Under the pieces are notes generated by a model. The model was not told the DNA's origin and did no database searches. It saw nothing but the letters and a program-made list of their open reading frames with translations. A program made the position numbers and the translations under genes. A DNA stretch of 64,000 bases from Treponema sp. (GTDB taxonomy: Bacteria > Spirochaetota > Spirochaetia > Treponematales > Breznakiellaceae), in assembly GCA_009782555.1 (NCBI GenBank), contig WRIV01000004.1, positions 62,001 to 126,000 of the forward strand. The letters are read 5' to 3'. How positions within the stretch are numbered: position 1 is the stretch's first letter; each line of letters begins with the position of its first letter. Positions 51,066-59,389 of the stretch are shown piece by piece.

Positions 51066-51553
51066 TCGGAACAGCGGACAGCGAAAAAAAAAGTGAAACG
51101 GCGCTTGGGTTTTTTCCGGTGGAGCGCCGCCTTCTTCCCTGTGTTATCTGGATTGGGGCGGTACTTTTGGCCGGCTTTCTCGCATGGTACTTTACCCAGC
51201 AATACCGGACCCGGCTTTTGATTGAAGCGGTCAATAAAACCCTTTCTCAAAATGGGAGAACCCGCATCGAGATGATTAGCGGTTCCGGCAATCCATCTTC
51301 CCTTACCAGGGGTCTTTGGTTTGGGATAAGCGATTCCGCTGACCGGGCCTTTGTGTTTACCATGATACGAAACGGCATCACCGCCGCCTGCGTGGCCCTT
51401 GTCGATTCAGGCGGCAAGGTCAGGGCGATCCTTCCTTTAAGCGGTAATGCCCGGCAGGTTTTCGAAGAACTGCCCCTGCCGGTATACCGTTTTTATGCGG
51501 ATCGTATAGAACGGGACGCCAAAAACAGGGGCTTTAACCGGGGTGTCCGGTGA
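51062..51553 (+). CDS. rnfG: Short RnfG-like protein lacking the FMN-binding motif
   Basis: Called RnfG mainly by position and layout: 163 residues, one membrane helix (about 24-45) followed by a small periplasmic part. Usual RnfG is above 190 residues and ends with an SGAT motif carrying covalent FMN. Neither the motif nor the conserved surrounding is seen; segments SGSGNPSSLTRG and IRNGITAACVALVDSGGKVRAILPLSGNARQVFEELPLP resemble the first half of the FMN-binding domain at best. It begins with TTG overlapping the rnfD stop, with GGAGGAGG upstream. Confidence 0.6.
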   Translation: MIGTADSEKKSETALGFFPVERRLLPCVIWIGAVLLAGFLAWYFTQQYRTRLLIEAVNKTLSQNGRTRIEMISGSGNPSSLTRGLWFGISDSADRAFVFTMIRNGITAACVALVDSGGKVRAILPLSGNARQVFEELPLPVYRFYADRIERDAKNRGFNRGVR

Positions 51554-52170
51554 ATAACCAAATACAGAGACATTTTTTTTGGGGAGCCCATTCGCCCCTT
51601 TCTTCTTTAACCGGCTTCGTCCTGCTTATTGCTGCATCGAGCCGAATAGCCTTTGCCCTGATTTGTGCTATGGCGCTGGTGTGGGTTTATGTTTTTGTCA
51701 TGACTACAGCAAAATTAGGGGGCGAGGGTTTTCCCCGGTGGGGAAAAAATACGATCCTTCTTTTTATTGCCTCCCTGGCGGCGGGACTCTTTTTAATACT
51801 TCTGTGGATATTTGATCCCCTATGGGCAATGGAAAGTGCATTTTTTATTTTTCTTGTTCCGGTGGTTTTTATCGCTTCCGGCCTTTACGACAGGGCAGAG
51901 GATTGCGACATGATAGATACCCTGGCTCTGACTCTGGCGGAAGCGCTGATTCTGGGGGGCTTGATTACCGGCATGGCCCTGATCCGGGAACCGCTGGGAT
52001 TCGGCTCTATTTCGCTTCCCGGCTTCGAGATTAAACGTTTTATCCGGGAAAACATGCAAGAACCTCTGCGTTTTTTTCAGGTTTCCTCCGGAGCTCTGAT
52101 CATTCTGGGCTATGGAGCAGCGGTGTACCGTTATTTTAGAAACCGGATTACCAATTCGGAGGATGATTAA
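51550..52170 (+). CDS. rnfE: RnfE-like membrane protein without the GLCP cysteine
   Basis: A 206-residue protein with six predicted helices and the RnfE order, recognised by TLALTLAEALILGGLITGMALIREPLGFGSI (residues ~124-155), which corresponds to the conserved G-I-REILG segment. The family motif GLCP near the N-terminus, whose Cys ligates the membrane [2Fe-2S] cluster together with RnfA, is absent (GAHSPLSSLTG), and the second ligand position in the middle helix is also not Cys. It starts with GTG overlapping the rnfG stop. Confidence 0.75.
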   Translation: MNNQIQRHFFWGAHSPLSSLTGFVLLIAASSRIAFALICAMALVWVYVFVMTTAKLGGEGFPRWGKNTILLFIASLAAGLFLILLWIFDPLWAMESAFFIFLVPVVFIASGLYDRAEDCDMIDTLALTLAEALILGGLITGMALIREPLGFGSISLPGFEIKRFIRENMQEPLRFFQVSSGALIILGYGAAVYRYFRNRITNSEDD

Positions 52171-52760
52171 TGGCGGCCCTTGTTTTTTTTGCAGCCCTGT
52201 CTCTCAACCTTCTTGTTAATTTTGCTTTGGGGATAAAGGAGTTGGTCCGGCGGGAACGATCTCCTGTGGTGCAGATATACTATCCATGGATCATTCTCTT
52301 TGTCTCCACCCTGCTTCTCTGGGTACTCTTTGCCCGGGTGCTTTTTTTTCTGGACCTTGATTTCCTCCTGGTTTTCCCCTTCTCGATCCTGGGGAGCCAG
52401 GAATTGGAAAAAATCTTTTTTAGCGTTTTCAAAAAGGTAAAGGGTTCGATTAATTTAAATGGCCCGGATAATAATCCGGAAATATTTTCCATTGGTTCGT
52501 CCTACAATGGTCTGGCGGCGGCGGCACTATTCCTAACCCTCCGTTTTGCCCTTTCTTTTATAGATGCGGCTCTTCTTTCATTTGCCTTTTCCGCCGGGGG
52601 TCTGCTGGCATTTCTTGTAATCAAGGAGATCCAAAAGCGTTCTTTTCTGGAAACCATACCCCGCAGTCTCCAGGGAACTCCCATACTGCTTATTTCCATG
52701 GGTCTGTTGTCTCTGGTGTTTTCCGCAGCGTCTGTGCTGCTTTTAAAAATTTTTTTGTGA
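52170..52760 (+). CDS. rnfA: RnfA-like membrane protein with no cysteines
   Basis: A 196-residue, six-helix membrane protein assigned to RnfA by position, size and the repeated three-helix inverted topology shared by RnfA and RnfE; sequence identity to known RnfA looks low. The whole protein contains no Cys, so the [2Fe-2S] cluster found between RnfA and RnfE cannot form. An extended cytoplasmic loop SVFKKVKGSINLNGPDNNPEI sits in the middle. Start overlaps the rnfE stop by one base (TAATG) with GGAGG upstream. No rnfB follows; the next gene, seven bases on, is GH57-like. Confidence 0.6.
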   Translation: MAALVFFAALSLNLLVNFALGIKELVRRERSPVVQIYYPWIILFVSTLLLWVLFARVLFFLDLDFLLVFPFSILGSQELEKIFFSVFKKVKGSINLNGPDNNPEIFSIGSSYNGLAAAALFLTLRFALSFIDAALLSFAFSAGGLLAFLVIKEIQKRSFLETIPRSLQGTPILLISMGLLSLVFSAASVLLLKIFL

Positions 52761-52767
52761 GAGAGCA

Positions 52768-54606
52768 ATGACCAAAAAGTTAAAACTGATACTTGGTTCC
52801 CATGGGCATATTTTTCCCTCCGTAGAGGATGGAGAATTTGAAGACCTGTACCGGACCGTTATTAAGCCTTTTATTTCTGTGTTGAATGAATACCCAAAAA
52901 TTCCAGCGGTACTTCATTATTCGGGGTCCCTTTTCAGCAGACTGGAACAAAAAAAACCGGAGCTTTTTTTAGTGATTAAAGACATGGCGGCCCGCAAGCA
53001 GCTGGAACTTTTGGGCGGCGGTTTTTACGAGCCCCTGTTATTCCTCCTTCCTCCGGCGGACAGAATAGGCCAGATAGAGATGCTTACCACCTATATCAGG
53101 CAGCATTTTGGCCGAAAGCCCCAGGGTTGTATGCTCGCTCATTCGGGGTGGGAACCGTCCCTGGCGAGTATTCTTGCCGCCTGCGGCATGGCCTATACTT
53201 TTTTGAGCGAAGAACAGTTTGCCGCTGCGGGCTGCAGCGGCGAAAAGCTTCTGGGACCGGTGTACACCGAGGATCAGGGAAAACTCCTGGTTGTGTTTCC
53301 AGTTTTTTCTTCCCTGGCCCGGATGGGAACAGAGGGCACTGCGGTTTTGGAAAAAGCTGAATTGAATTCAACGGACGATGCGGGAAGGGGCGTTGTCACA
53401 GTCTTCCCTGCCTTTCCCCGGGAAAATGCCGAGAAGGGGATACGTTCTTTTTTTGAGGATCTTTCCGGCATGCTGGCGGACAAGACCAAAGAATTGGAAC
53501 TGACTACTCCTGGCAGGGTATTCCGTTCATGTTGTTCCCTTCCCAGGGTATACTTTTTACCCTCCGGAGATTCTGCCTGTCCCCAGCCTCGATCCTTCCT
53601 TACCCGGTACCCGGAGACCAATTGCCTCTATGCCGGAATCTATTTTGTTCATAACCTGATTAACCAGCTCCGGGGGGATAAGTCCCGCAAACGAAGTGCC
53701 CGGGAAGAATTGTGGAAGGCCGAAGGCTCGGAAACCTTGATGCTTACCAGCAGCCGGGAAATACGCCGTCATGCCCGCAAGACAATCCTTGCCTCAGAAC
53801 GAATTATCAGGGAAAAGGATTTTAAACCTTCCCTGCTTACCTTTGATTTTGATTTGGACAGGGTTGATGATTACCTTTTTCAGGATAAAAATATCAATTG
53901 TTTTGTCAGAACCAGGGGTGCGTCGATTTTTGAATTCGATTACCTCCCCAGGGGCTGGAATTATCTGGATGCCTTTGTCGGCGGCTTTGATCTGCGCTGT
54001 GCTTTTGTGGATATGCTTTTCCCCGGGGATTTTGTTCCCTCCTCTGATCCCGGTTCCGCCTGCTATTCCTTTTTAGGGCAGGGATCCTTTCCTGAAAACA
54101 GCCGTTTTTGCGGAACCGAAGAATACCGGCTCTTAACGGCGGACCGGGCGAAGTTAAAGGCTTCTTTTGTCCTTTCTCCCCGAAAACAAGTTTCTTTTGG
54201 TTCCATCGAAATTCAAAAAACCTACCGTCTTGAAAAAAACATACTCTACCTGTCCTATGGACTATGCAACAGGGGAGAGGAAAAAACGATCCTGTGTTTT
54301 ATACCCCGTTTTGATCTTGCTCTGGGTGGGGAACAGCTTCTATTTCGAAAGAGCCAGGGAGAAGAAGAAATTTCCGCCGATAAACGGGGAGAGAAACGGC
54401 GTATCATGGCCATGGAAGAGCAGGGGGCAAAAGGCGGCGCATCCCTTGCCGTTGGCTTCCAGGCTCCTTGTGATATTTATTACTCGGAATTGGAAACATT
54501 GGAAACCTGTTGTTTTCTTCCGGTGTTTCAGATTTTCCTAAATCCCGGCGATATCTGGGAAAACCAGATAACTCTTTCCGTTTCTTCAAAAGCACGAAAA
54601 AGCTGA
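52768..54606 (+). CDS. GH57-like protein lacking both catalytic residues
   Basis: A 612-residue cytosolic protein that matches 4-alpha-glucanotransferase/alpha-amylase proteins of family GH57 over its whole length: VLHYSGSLFSRLEQKKPEL, QLELLGGGFYEPLLFLLPPADRIGQIEMLTTYI, GPVYTEDQGKLLVVFP, then C-terminal DUF1925/1926-like beta domains with FDFDLDRVDDYLFQ and FLNPGDIWENQITLS. In T. litoralis glucanotransferase the nucleophile Glu 123 lies in WLTERVWQP; here the aligned text MLAHSGWEP has His 125 at that place. The acid/base Asp 214 in FHDDGEKFG is replaced in VFPAFPRENAEKG. It should not hydrolyse glycans. It belongs to the rnf operon by seven-base spacing. Confidence 0.85.
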   Translation: MTKKLKLILGSHGHIFPSVEDGEFEDLYRTVIKPFISVLNEYPKIPAVLHYSGSLFSRLEQKKPELFLVIKDMAARKQLELLGGGFYEPLLFLLPPADRIGQIEMLTTYIRQHFGRKPQGCMLAHSGWEPSLASILAACGMAYTFLSEEQFAAAGCSGEKLLGPVYTEDQGKLLVVFPVFSSLARMGTEGTAVLEKAELNSTDDAGRGVVTVFPAFPRENAEKGIRSFFEDLSGMLADKTKELELTTPGRVFRSCCSLPRVYFLPSGDSACPQPRSFLTRYPETNCLYAGIYFVHNLINQLRGDKSRKRSAREELWKAEGSETLMLTSSREIRRHARKTILASERIIREKDFKPSLLTFDFDLDRVDDYLFQDKNINCFVRTRGASIFEFDYLPRGWNYLDAFVGGFDLRCAFVDMLFPGDFVPSSDPGSACYSFLGQGSFPENSRFCGTEEYRLLTADRAKLKASFVLSPRKQVSFGSIEIQKTYRLEKNILYLSYGLCNRGEEKTILCFIPRFDLALGGEQLLFRKSQGEEEISADKRGEKRRIMAMEEQGAKGGASLAVGFQAPCDIYYSELETLETCCFLPVFQIFLNPGDIWENQITLSVSSKARKS

Positions 54607-54621
54607 ATTCGTACCGGCTTG

Positions 54622-55056
54622 CTATTTTTCATCGGTGTTTATAAAACCTCTTACCCGGCGTTCATCCTGAAGTTTTGACCATGCTGCCAGGCCTTCGTCA
54701 CGAAACAGGGAATTATCGCTTTTTAGTATTGGATACCCTTCGAAAAATTTGTCAAATAAATTACAGGGATAGTTTTCACATAATGCACACATTTCAACAT
54801 CTTTTTCTTTTGCACATTTTCTGACCGCACATCCAGGATTTCCGCTTCCTTCCTTGCATGATTTGCATAAACCGTGCTGAGCCATATTTTCCAGAAATGG
54901 CCAAAACCCGTCACCCCCCGGAATATAGTGTATTATTCCTTCAAACCCCGCTTTTTTCATTTCCTTATACAGGGTTTCCGATGCGGGCCCAATTTTTGCC
55001 TTGACTGCACAATTTTCGCAGTAAAGACCGCAGTAGCAAATGAATTTTTTGTCCAT
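54622..55056 (-). CDS. DUF3795 cysteine-rich protein
   Basis: A 144-residue protein with the DUF3795 pattern: CGLYCENCAVK near residue 9, CKSCKEGSGNPGCAVRKCAKEK near 64 and MCALCENYPC near 88. The Cys pairs are spaced for zinc or an iron-sulphur cluster. The function is unknown; such proteins are widespread in anaerobes. GGAG eight bases before the ATG supports the start. It is convergent with the GH57-like gene and divergent from metG. Confidence 0.85.
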   Translation of the reverse strand: MDKKFICYCGLYCENCAVKAKIGPASETLYKEMKKAGFEGIIHYIPGGDGFWPFLENMAQHGLCKSCKEGSGNPGCAVRKCAKEKDVEMCALCENYPCNLFDKFFEGYPILKSDNSLFRDEGLAAWSKLQDERRVRGFINTDEK

Positions 55057-55122
55057 GCTTCCGGCTCCAGATTACTACAATAACATTTTTTTATCTTTTT
55101 TTCAACGCCGCTGATCTTTAAA

Positions 55123-55151
55123 TTGATATTTTTTTAAAAAAAATTTATACT
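55123..55151 (+). promoter_or_regulatory. Promoter of metG
   Basis: TTGATA (55123-55128), a 17-base spacer and TATACT (55146-55151). The -10 box ends six bases before the metG ATG at 55158; no Shine-Dalgarno is present. One of the clearest leaderless candidates in the window. Confidence 0.7.
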
Positions 55152-55157
55152 ACTCCA

Positions 55158-57437
55158 ATGAAACGCAGACTTGTTACTTCCGCTTTGCCCTATGTAAACA
55201 ACGTTCCCCATTTGGGTAATCTTATACAGGTATTGTCCGCCGATGTCTTTGCCCGGTTCTGCCGGCTCCGTGATTATGAAACCCTCTATATCTGCGGGAC
55301 GGACGAGTATGGCACGGCAACAGAAACGAAGGCGCTGGAAGAGGGGATAACACCCCGGGAACTTTGTGATCGCTTTTACAAAATTCATGATGATATTTAC
55401 AGGTGGTTTGCCATTGGCTTTGATAAATTCGGCAAAACCTCTACTCCCATTCACACCGAAGTGACACAGCATCTTTATAAAAAGCTCGACGAAAACGGTT
55501 ATATCACAGAGAATGCCAGTGAACAACTGTTTTGCGAAAGCTGCGGCAGGTTCCTTGCCGATCGCTATGTGCGGGGGATCTGTCCTCACTGCGGGTATGA
55601 CGAAGCCAGGGGAGATCAGTGCGAATCCTGCGGCAAACTGCTCGATCCGACGGAGCTGAAAGAAAGCCGCTGTTCAACGTGCGGCAATGAACCGCGCCTT
55701 AAATCAACAAAACATCTTTATATCAACCTTCCCAAAATCAAAGATAGGCTCGAAAGCTGGATTAATGAAGTGTCGGTAAAAGGTGAATGGGCAAAAAATG
55801 CTGTTCAAATGACTACCGCCTGGATCAAGGGCGGGCTTCAGGAACGGGCCATTACCAGGGATCTAAAATGGGGTATTCCCGTTCCGCGTCCCGGCTACGA
55901 AAAAAAAGTTTTTTATGTGTGGTTCGATGCATGCATCGGTTATATTTCCATCACCGGAAATCATGCGTTGGATCTTGGAAAAGACTGGAAAAGTTTTCTC
56001 GATTATTGGTGGAAAAGCCCCGAAGAAACCGAACTTTTTCAGTTTATCGGCAAGGACAACATTCCTTTCCACACGGTGATCTTTCCTTCCACCCTGTTGG
56101 GGAGCGGCGAAAAATGGACGATGCTTCATCATATGTCCAGTTCGGAATACCTTAATTATGAAAGCGGCAAGTTTTCCAAAACCAGGGGTATAGGTGTTTT
56201 TGGCACCGATGTAATGGAAACAGGAATTCCTGCCGATGTTTGGCGCTTCTATATTTTTTACAACCGGCCCGAAAAAGCGGACGCCCTTTTTCTTTGGAAA
56301 GATTTCCAGGAGAAAGTAAACGGCGAGCTTATCGGAAACCTGGGAAACCTTGTAAACCGGACACTATCCTTTGTTGCCCGCTACTACGACGGAAAGGTTC
56401 CGGAGAACACGGGAGTTTCCTCGCTATCCTGGGATGAAGTACAAAGAATAGAAAAAGAAATTACCAAAAAACTCGAATGGGCGGAATTGAGGGATGCCTT
56501 TCGCCTGGTATTTGAGCTTTCTTCGTATGCCAACAAGGTTTTTCAGGATGCCGAACCGTGGAAATACCGAAAAGAAGATCCTCCCAAAGCGGCGGCGGTG
56601 ATACGGGATCTGTGCCATGTGGTCCGTGACATTGCCGTTCTGATTTCGCCGTACCTTCCCGAATCGGCAAGCCGTATTGCCGGGTTTTTTGGATTCCGGC
56701 TTGATTCTTCTCCGGAAGGCGTACATGAAAGCGCACTTGCAAGCGGCGAGAGTTGTTCCGAAAGCTTTTTGTATTGGGATAACCTGGGTAAAGCCGGAGA
56801 CCTTGACGGCAAAACAATAACAAGCGAAGTGCTCTTTACCAAACTGGAAGATGATCAAATCGCCGCGCTTCGGGAAGCATATTCAGGCAGTCAGACAGAA
56901 CGCAAAGAAAACACCGGTGCAGCCGCGCCGGCAATTGACATGGCAGCAGCATTTGCTTCAACATTGGATCTCCGTGTGGCGGAAATTGTAAAAATAGAAA
57001 AGCACCCTAATGCGGAAAAACTGTACATCGAAACTCTGGATATTGCAGGAGAAGAACGGGTAATTGTTTCAGGTATCGCGCCGTTTTATAAAGAAGAAGA
57101 ACTCCTTAATAAACGGATCATCGTTGCCTATAATTTAAAACCTGCAAAGCTCCGCGGGGTTATGAGCCAGGGGATGCTTCTGGCTGCCGAGGATCATAAC
57201 GGCCCCGATGGAGCGGAACGCTGCGAAGTGCTGGACGCTTCCGGTATCCCGACCGGAACCAGGGTTGCGCTTGACGGCGCTGTTTTGTGCGATACGCCGA
57301 AAGAAATTAATATCGAAACCTTTTTTAGTTTTCCCATGCGTGTGGTGGATCATATTGTAACAATTAACGACAAAACGCTCACCCTGGATGGAAAACCAAT
57401 AAAAACTTCTATTGTCAGAGATGCGGAAGTTCACTAA
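55158..57437 (+). CDS. metG: Methionyl-tRNA synthetase with C-terminal tRNA-binding domain
   Basis: Charges tRNA-Met. The 759-residue enzyme has the class I motifs PHLGN (residues 17-21) and KFSKTRG near residue 336 (KMSKS equivalent), a double zinc knuckle in CESCGRF, CPHCGYD, CESCGKL and CSTCG (about 125-180), the anticodon-binding helical domain (about 400-560) and a C-terminal Trbp111-like domain (about 648-759; LRVAEIVKIEKHPNAEKLYIETLDI, GVMSQGMLLAAED) that dimerises and binds tRNA. Full length and normal for the longer MetG class. It has its own promoter. Confidence 0.97.
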   Translation: MKRRLVTSALPYVNNVPHLGNLIQVLSADVFARFCRLRDYETLYICGTDEYGTATETKALEEGITPRELCDRFYKIHDDIYRWFAIGFDKFGKTSTPIHTEVTQHLYKKLDENGYITENASEQLFCESCGRFLADRYVRGICPHCGYDEARGDQCESCGKLLDPTELKESRCSTCGNEPRLKSTKHLYINLPKIKDRLESWINEVSVKGEWAKNAVQMTTAWIKGGLQERAITRDLKWGIPVPRPGYEKKVFYVWFDACIGYISITGNHALDLGKDWKSFLDYWWKSPEETELFQFIGKDNIPFHTVIFPSTLLGSGEKWTMLHHMSSSEYLNYESGKFSKTRGIGVFGTDVMETGIPADVWRFYIFYNRPEKADALFLWKDFQEKVNGELIGNLGNLVNRTLSFVARYYDGKVPENTGVSSLSWDEVQRIEKEITKKLEWAELRDAFRLVFELSSYANKVFQDAEPWKYRKEDPPKAAAVIRDLCHVVRDIAVLISPYLPESASRIAGFFGFRLDSSPEGVHESALASGESCSESFLYWDNLGKAGDLDGKTITSEVLFTKLEDDQIAALREAYSGSQTERKENTGAAAPAIDMAAAFASTLDLRVAEIVKIEKHPNAEKLYIETLDIAGEERVIVSGIAPFYKEEELLNKRIIVAYNLKPAKLRGVMSQGMLLAAEDHNGPDGAERCEVLDASGIPTGTRVALDGAVLCDTPKEINIETFFSFPMRVVDHIVTINDKTLTLDGKPIKTSIVRDAEVH

Positions 57438-57443
57438 TTCTGA

Positions 57444-57691
57444 TCAGCCATATAAGCCAATAATGACGTTTTTTTCGTCGTGGGACAAATAATAAACATA
57501 GATAACGCTTCCGGGGGCAATATACCCAAGGCTTTCCTGCGGCACCGTTTTATTAGGTGTTGCCTTGAATGTGCTGTGGTCCGGCCTTGTTACCTGGATC
57601 TCAAGTTCCAGTTCGTCTGAGCCGTTACAAGCTTTCCGGCGAGCTTTGATTCAAGGATAACGCCCCTGGTTTTCCCCTTTTTTTTATTCAT
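57444..57691 (-). pseudogene. Decayed small gene with a frameshift
   Basis: On the minus strand ATG AAT AAA AAA opens a product MNKKKGKTRGVILESKLAGK; after about residue 20 the frame breaks and a clear continuation is found in another frame (CNGSDELELEIQVTRPD, then SLGYIAPGSVIYVYYLSHDEK to a TGA at 57446-57444). The whole stretch is 248 bases, one short of a multiple of three, so a single-base deletion is the simplest cause. The intact product would be a beta-rich protein of about 82 residues. I do not know its function. Confidence 0.65.
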
Positions 57692-57722
57692 ACCGTTTCC
57701 TGTGCTTTTTGGCCGGAGGCTG

Positions 57723-57911
57723 TCAATATTGATCAATAGCGTCTTCTGTTTTCTCTCTGTCCGCCTCATCGTCGATCAAAATGTTCTGCGGGTTTAAGGG
57801 GCCGTATCGTATTGGCAGATCGATTCCGGCTTTATACTTTGTAAAAACTGCCCGTCCGACAACTTCTTTTGCCACGGCGGTAATAATTTGTCCGCCTGTG
57901 GTAGCAAATCT
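57723..57911 (-). pseudogene. Remnant of a related small beta-rich protein gene
   Basis: A 62-codon open stretch on the minus strand (ITAVAKEVVGRAVFTKYKAG, then GIDLPIRYGPLNPQNILIDD and a Glu/Asp-rich end before TGA) has protein-like composition but no start codon: an in-frame TAG lies directly upstream at 57914-57912. The YGPLNPQNILID segment resembles the final strands of the neighbouring decayed gene in style. The 597 bases between metG and the FemAB-type gene hold only these two remnants and a promoter. Confidence 0.5.
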
Positions 57912-57989
57912 CTAATGCCCTCGATTTTGCAATAAAACCACAGTGAAAAATATTTTTAGCTAATTACTAACATTTTCATCTTATGGACT

Positions 57990-58018
57990 TTGACAGTGCT
58001 GATATCCCCTAGTATAGT
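57990..58018 (+). promoter_or_regulatory. Consensus promoter of the FemAB-type gene
   Basis: TTGACA (57990-57995), a 17-base spacer and TATAGT (58013-58018). The start of transcription near 58025 coincides with the GGAGG ribosome site of the ATG at 58035, giving a leader of only about ten bases. Confidence 0.75.
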
Positions 58019-58034
58019 AAACATGGAGGCAATT

Positions 58035-59336
58035 ATGCGCACGCCGCACCTGACAGCGGACAGTCTATTGCTGGAAAACCCAATACTTGCAGAACTCAAC
58101 CCGGCAGAAATTGTTTTTTGCAGCGGTGCAGCTTCGTTTTTACAGTCGGATTTTTGGGGAAGTTTTAAAGCCCGTTTTGGCTGGAAACCATATCCTTTCA
58201 AAGCCGAATGGGAAACTACAGCAGGGAATAAAGAATGTCTTCCGCTTTTGGTATTATACCGCCGCTTGAGTTTTGGAATTGGCTTTGCCTATGTCCCCTG
58301 GGGTCCGGAACTTCCTGCAGGTTATGACACAGAAGCCAGCCAAAAAGCGGCGGCAGAACTGGCCGAAACTCTTCGGACGTTTATCCCAAAAAACGCAGCT
58401 TTTATCCGTTTTGATTTTCCATGGCTTATTAATAATTCAAATCTTGAAGATTGTAATAACCACGAACTGCACAAACCATCACAAACTGGCAAGAGGTCCT
58501 TTTCCAGGGCGGACGCGGATGTGCAGCCGCCGGATTCTGTTCTTGTTGATCTTTTACCTGATGAAAAAACAATACTTGGTGCAATGAAGCCAAAGTGGCG
58601 TTACAATATCGGGCTTGCCGGAAAGAAAGGAGTGAGTGTTCGATGTGTAGCCGCAAGTGATATTCCGCTGGAAAGCGGCGCAGGAGATCTAGCAAGCTAT
58701 TACAGCATATATAAAGAAACGGCGGAACGGGATGGTATCTCAATCCATGGCCTGGAATATTACCGGATTCTTTTTGAAGAAGCGGAAAAACACGGCGTTG
58801 ATGCACGGCTTTACATTGCTTCAAACGAAGGGGAGGACATCGCCGGCATTGTAACATTGTTCCGCGGCAGGGAAGCCGTATACCTTTATGGGGCTTCTTC
58901 TAATCATAAAAGGAACCTTATGGCGCCGTATGCCCTGCAATGGAAGGCCATGCAGGATGCAAAAGCTTCCGGCTGCTGCTGTTATGACATGTTCGGTATT
59001 CCCCCAAAGCCCCCGGAAGATGATCCGGATCATCCCATGGCCGGCCTTTACCGTTTTAAGACAGGGTTTATAGGTGACGCCCAGGATCAGCACGCGGGAC
59101 ATCAAGTGTGTAATACCGGTGAATGTTGCACGGCGTGCCCTTCAAAAGATTCTTCAACTGCGGCAATTGTATCTGGGGACCAGGGACAGGGTTGGTATGC
59201 AGGCGGAAAAATTATCCACCGCCCGGGAAGCTGGGACTATACCTGCCGCCCCTTGGTAAAGACGCTATATTCGGCTGCGGAAAAAACACGGAAAAAAATC
59301 TGGGATATAAAGAAGCGGCGAAAGAGAAGACAATAG
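58035..59336 (+). CDS. FemAB-type aminoacyltransferase with a cysteine-rich insertion
   Basis: A 433-residue protein of the FemABX/GNAT-fold family, which adds amino acids to peptidoglycan peptides using aminoacyl-tRNA. Motifs: FLQSDFWGSFKARFGWKPY near 32, AYVPWGPELP near 78, KPKWRYNIGLAGKKGVSVR near 190, YYSIYKETAERDGI near 226, YLYGASSNHKRNLMAPYALQW near 285 and YDMFGIPP near 320. The usual ending, GLYRFKTGFGG then HRPGSWDY, is split: after FKTGFIG come about 40 residues with four Cys and a His pair, then GGKIIHRPGSWDYTCRP. The ATG at 58035 is preferred because GGAGG lies five bases upstream. Confidence 0.85.
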   Translation: MRTPHLTADSLLLENPILAELNPAEIVFCSGAASFLQSDFWGSFKARFGWKPYPFKAEWETTAGNKECLPLLVLYRRLSFGIGFAYVPWGPELPAGYDTEASQKAAAELAETLRTFIPKNAAFIRFDFPWLINNSNLEDCNNHELHKPSQTGKRSFSRADADVQPPDSVLVDLLPDEKTILGAMKPKWRYNIGLAGKKGVSVRCVAASDIPLESGAGDLASYYSIYKETAERDGISIHGLEYYRILFEEAEKHGVDARLYIASNEGEDIAGIVTLFRGREAVYLYGASSNHKRNLMAPYALQWKAMQDAKASGCCCYDMFGIPPKPPEDDPDHPMAGLYRFKTGFIGDAQDQHAGHQVCNTGECCTACPSKDSSTAAIVSGDQGQGWYAGGKIIHRPGSWDYTCRPLVKTLYSAAEKTRKKIWDIKKRRKRRQ

Positions 59337-59349
59337 TTGATCGATGGCT

Positions 59350-59380
59350 GCTTTCCCAAAAACTGAAGTTTTGGAAAAGC
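59350..59380. terminator. Hairpin between convergent genes at 59337-59389
   Basis: GCTTTCCCAAAAACT (59350-59364) pairs with AGTTTTGGAAAAGC (59367-59380) across two bases, with one bulge and one mismatch. It lies between the FemAB-type gene and a convergent TPR gene and could serve both as a bidirectional terminator. Confidence 0.45.
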
Positions 59381-59389
59381 CCCAGTATT

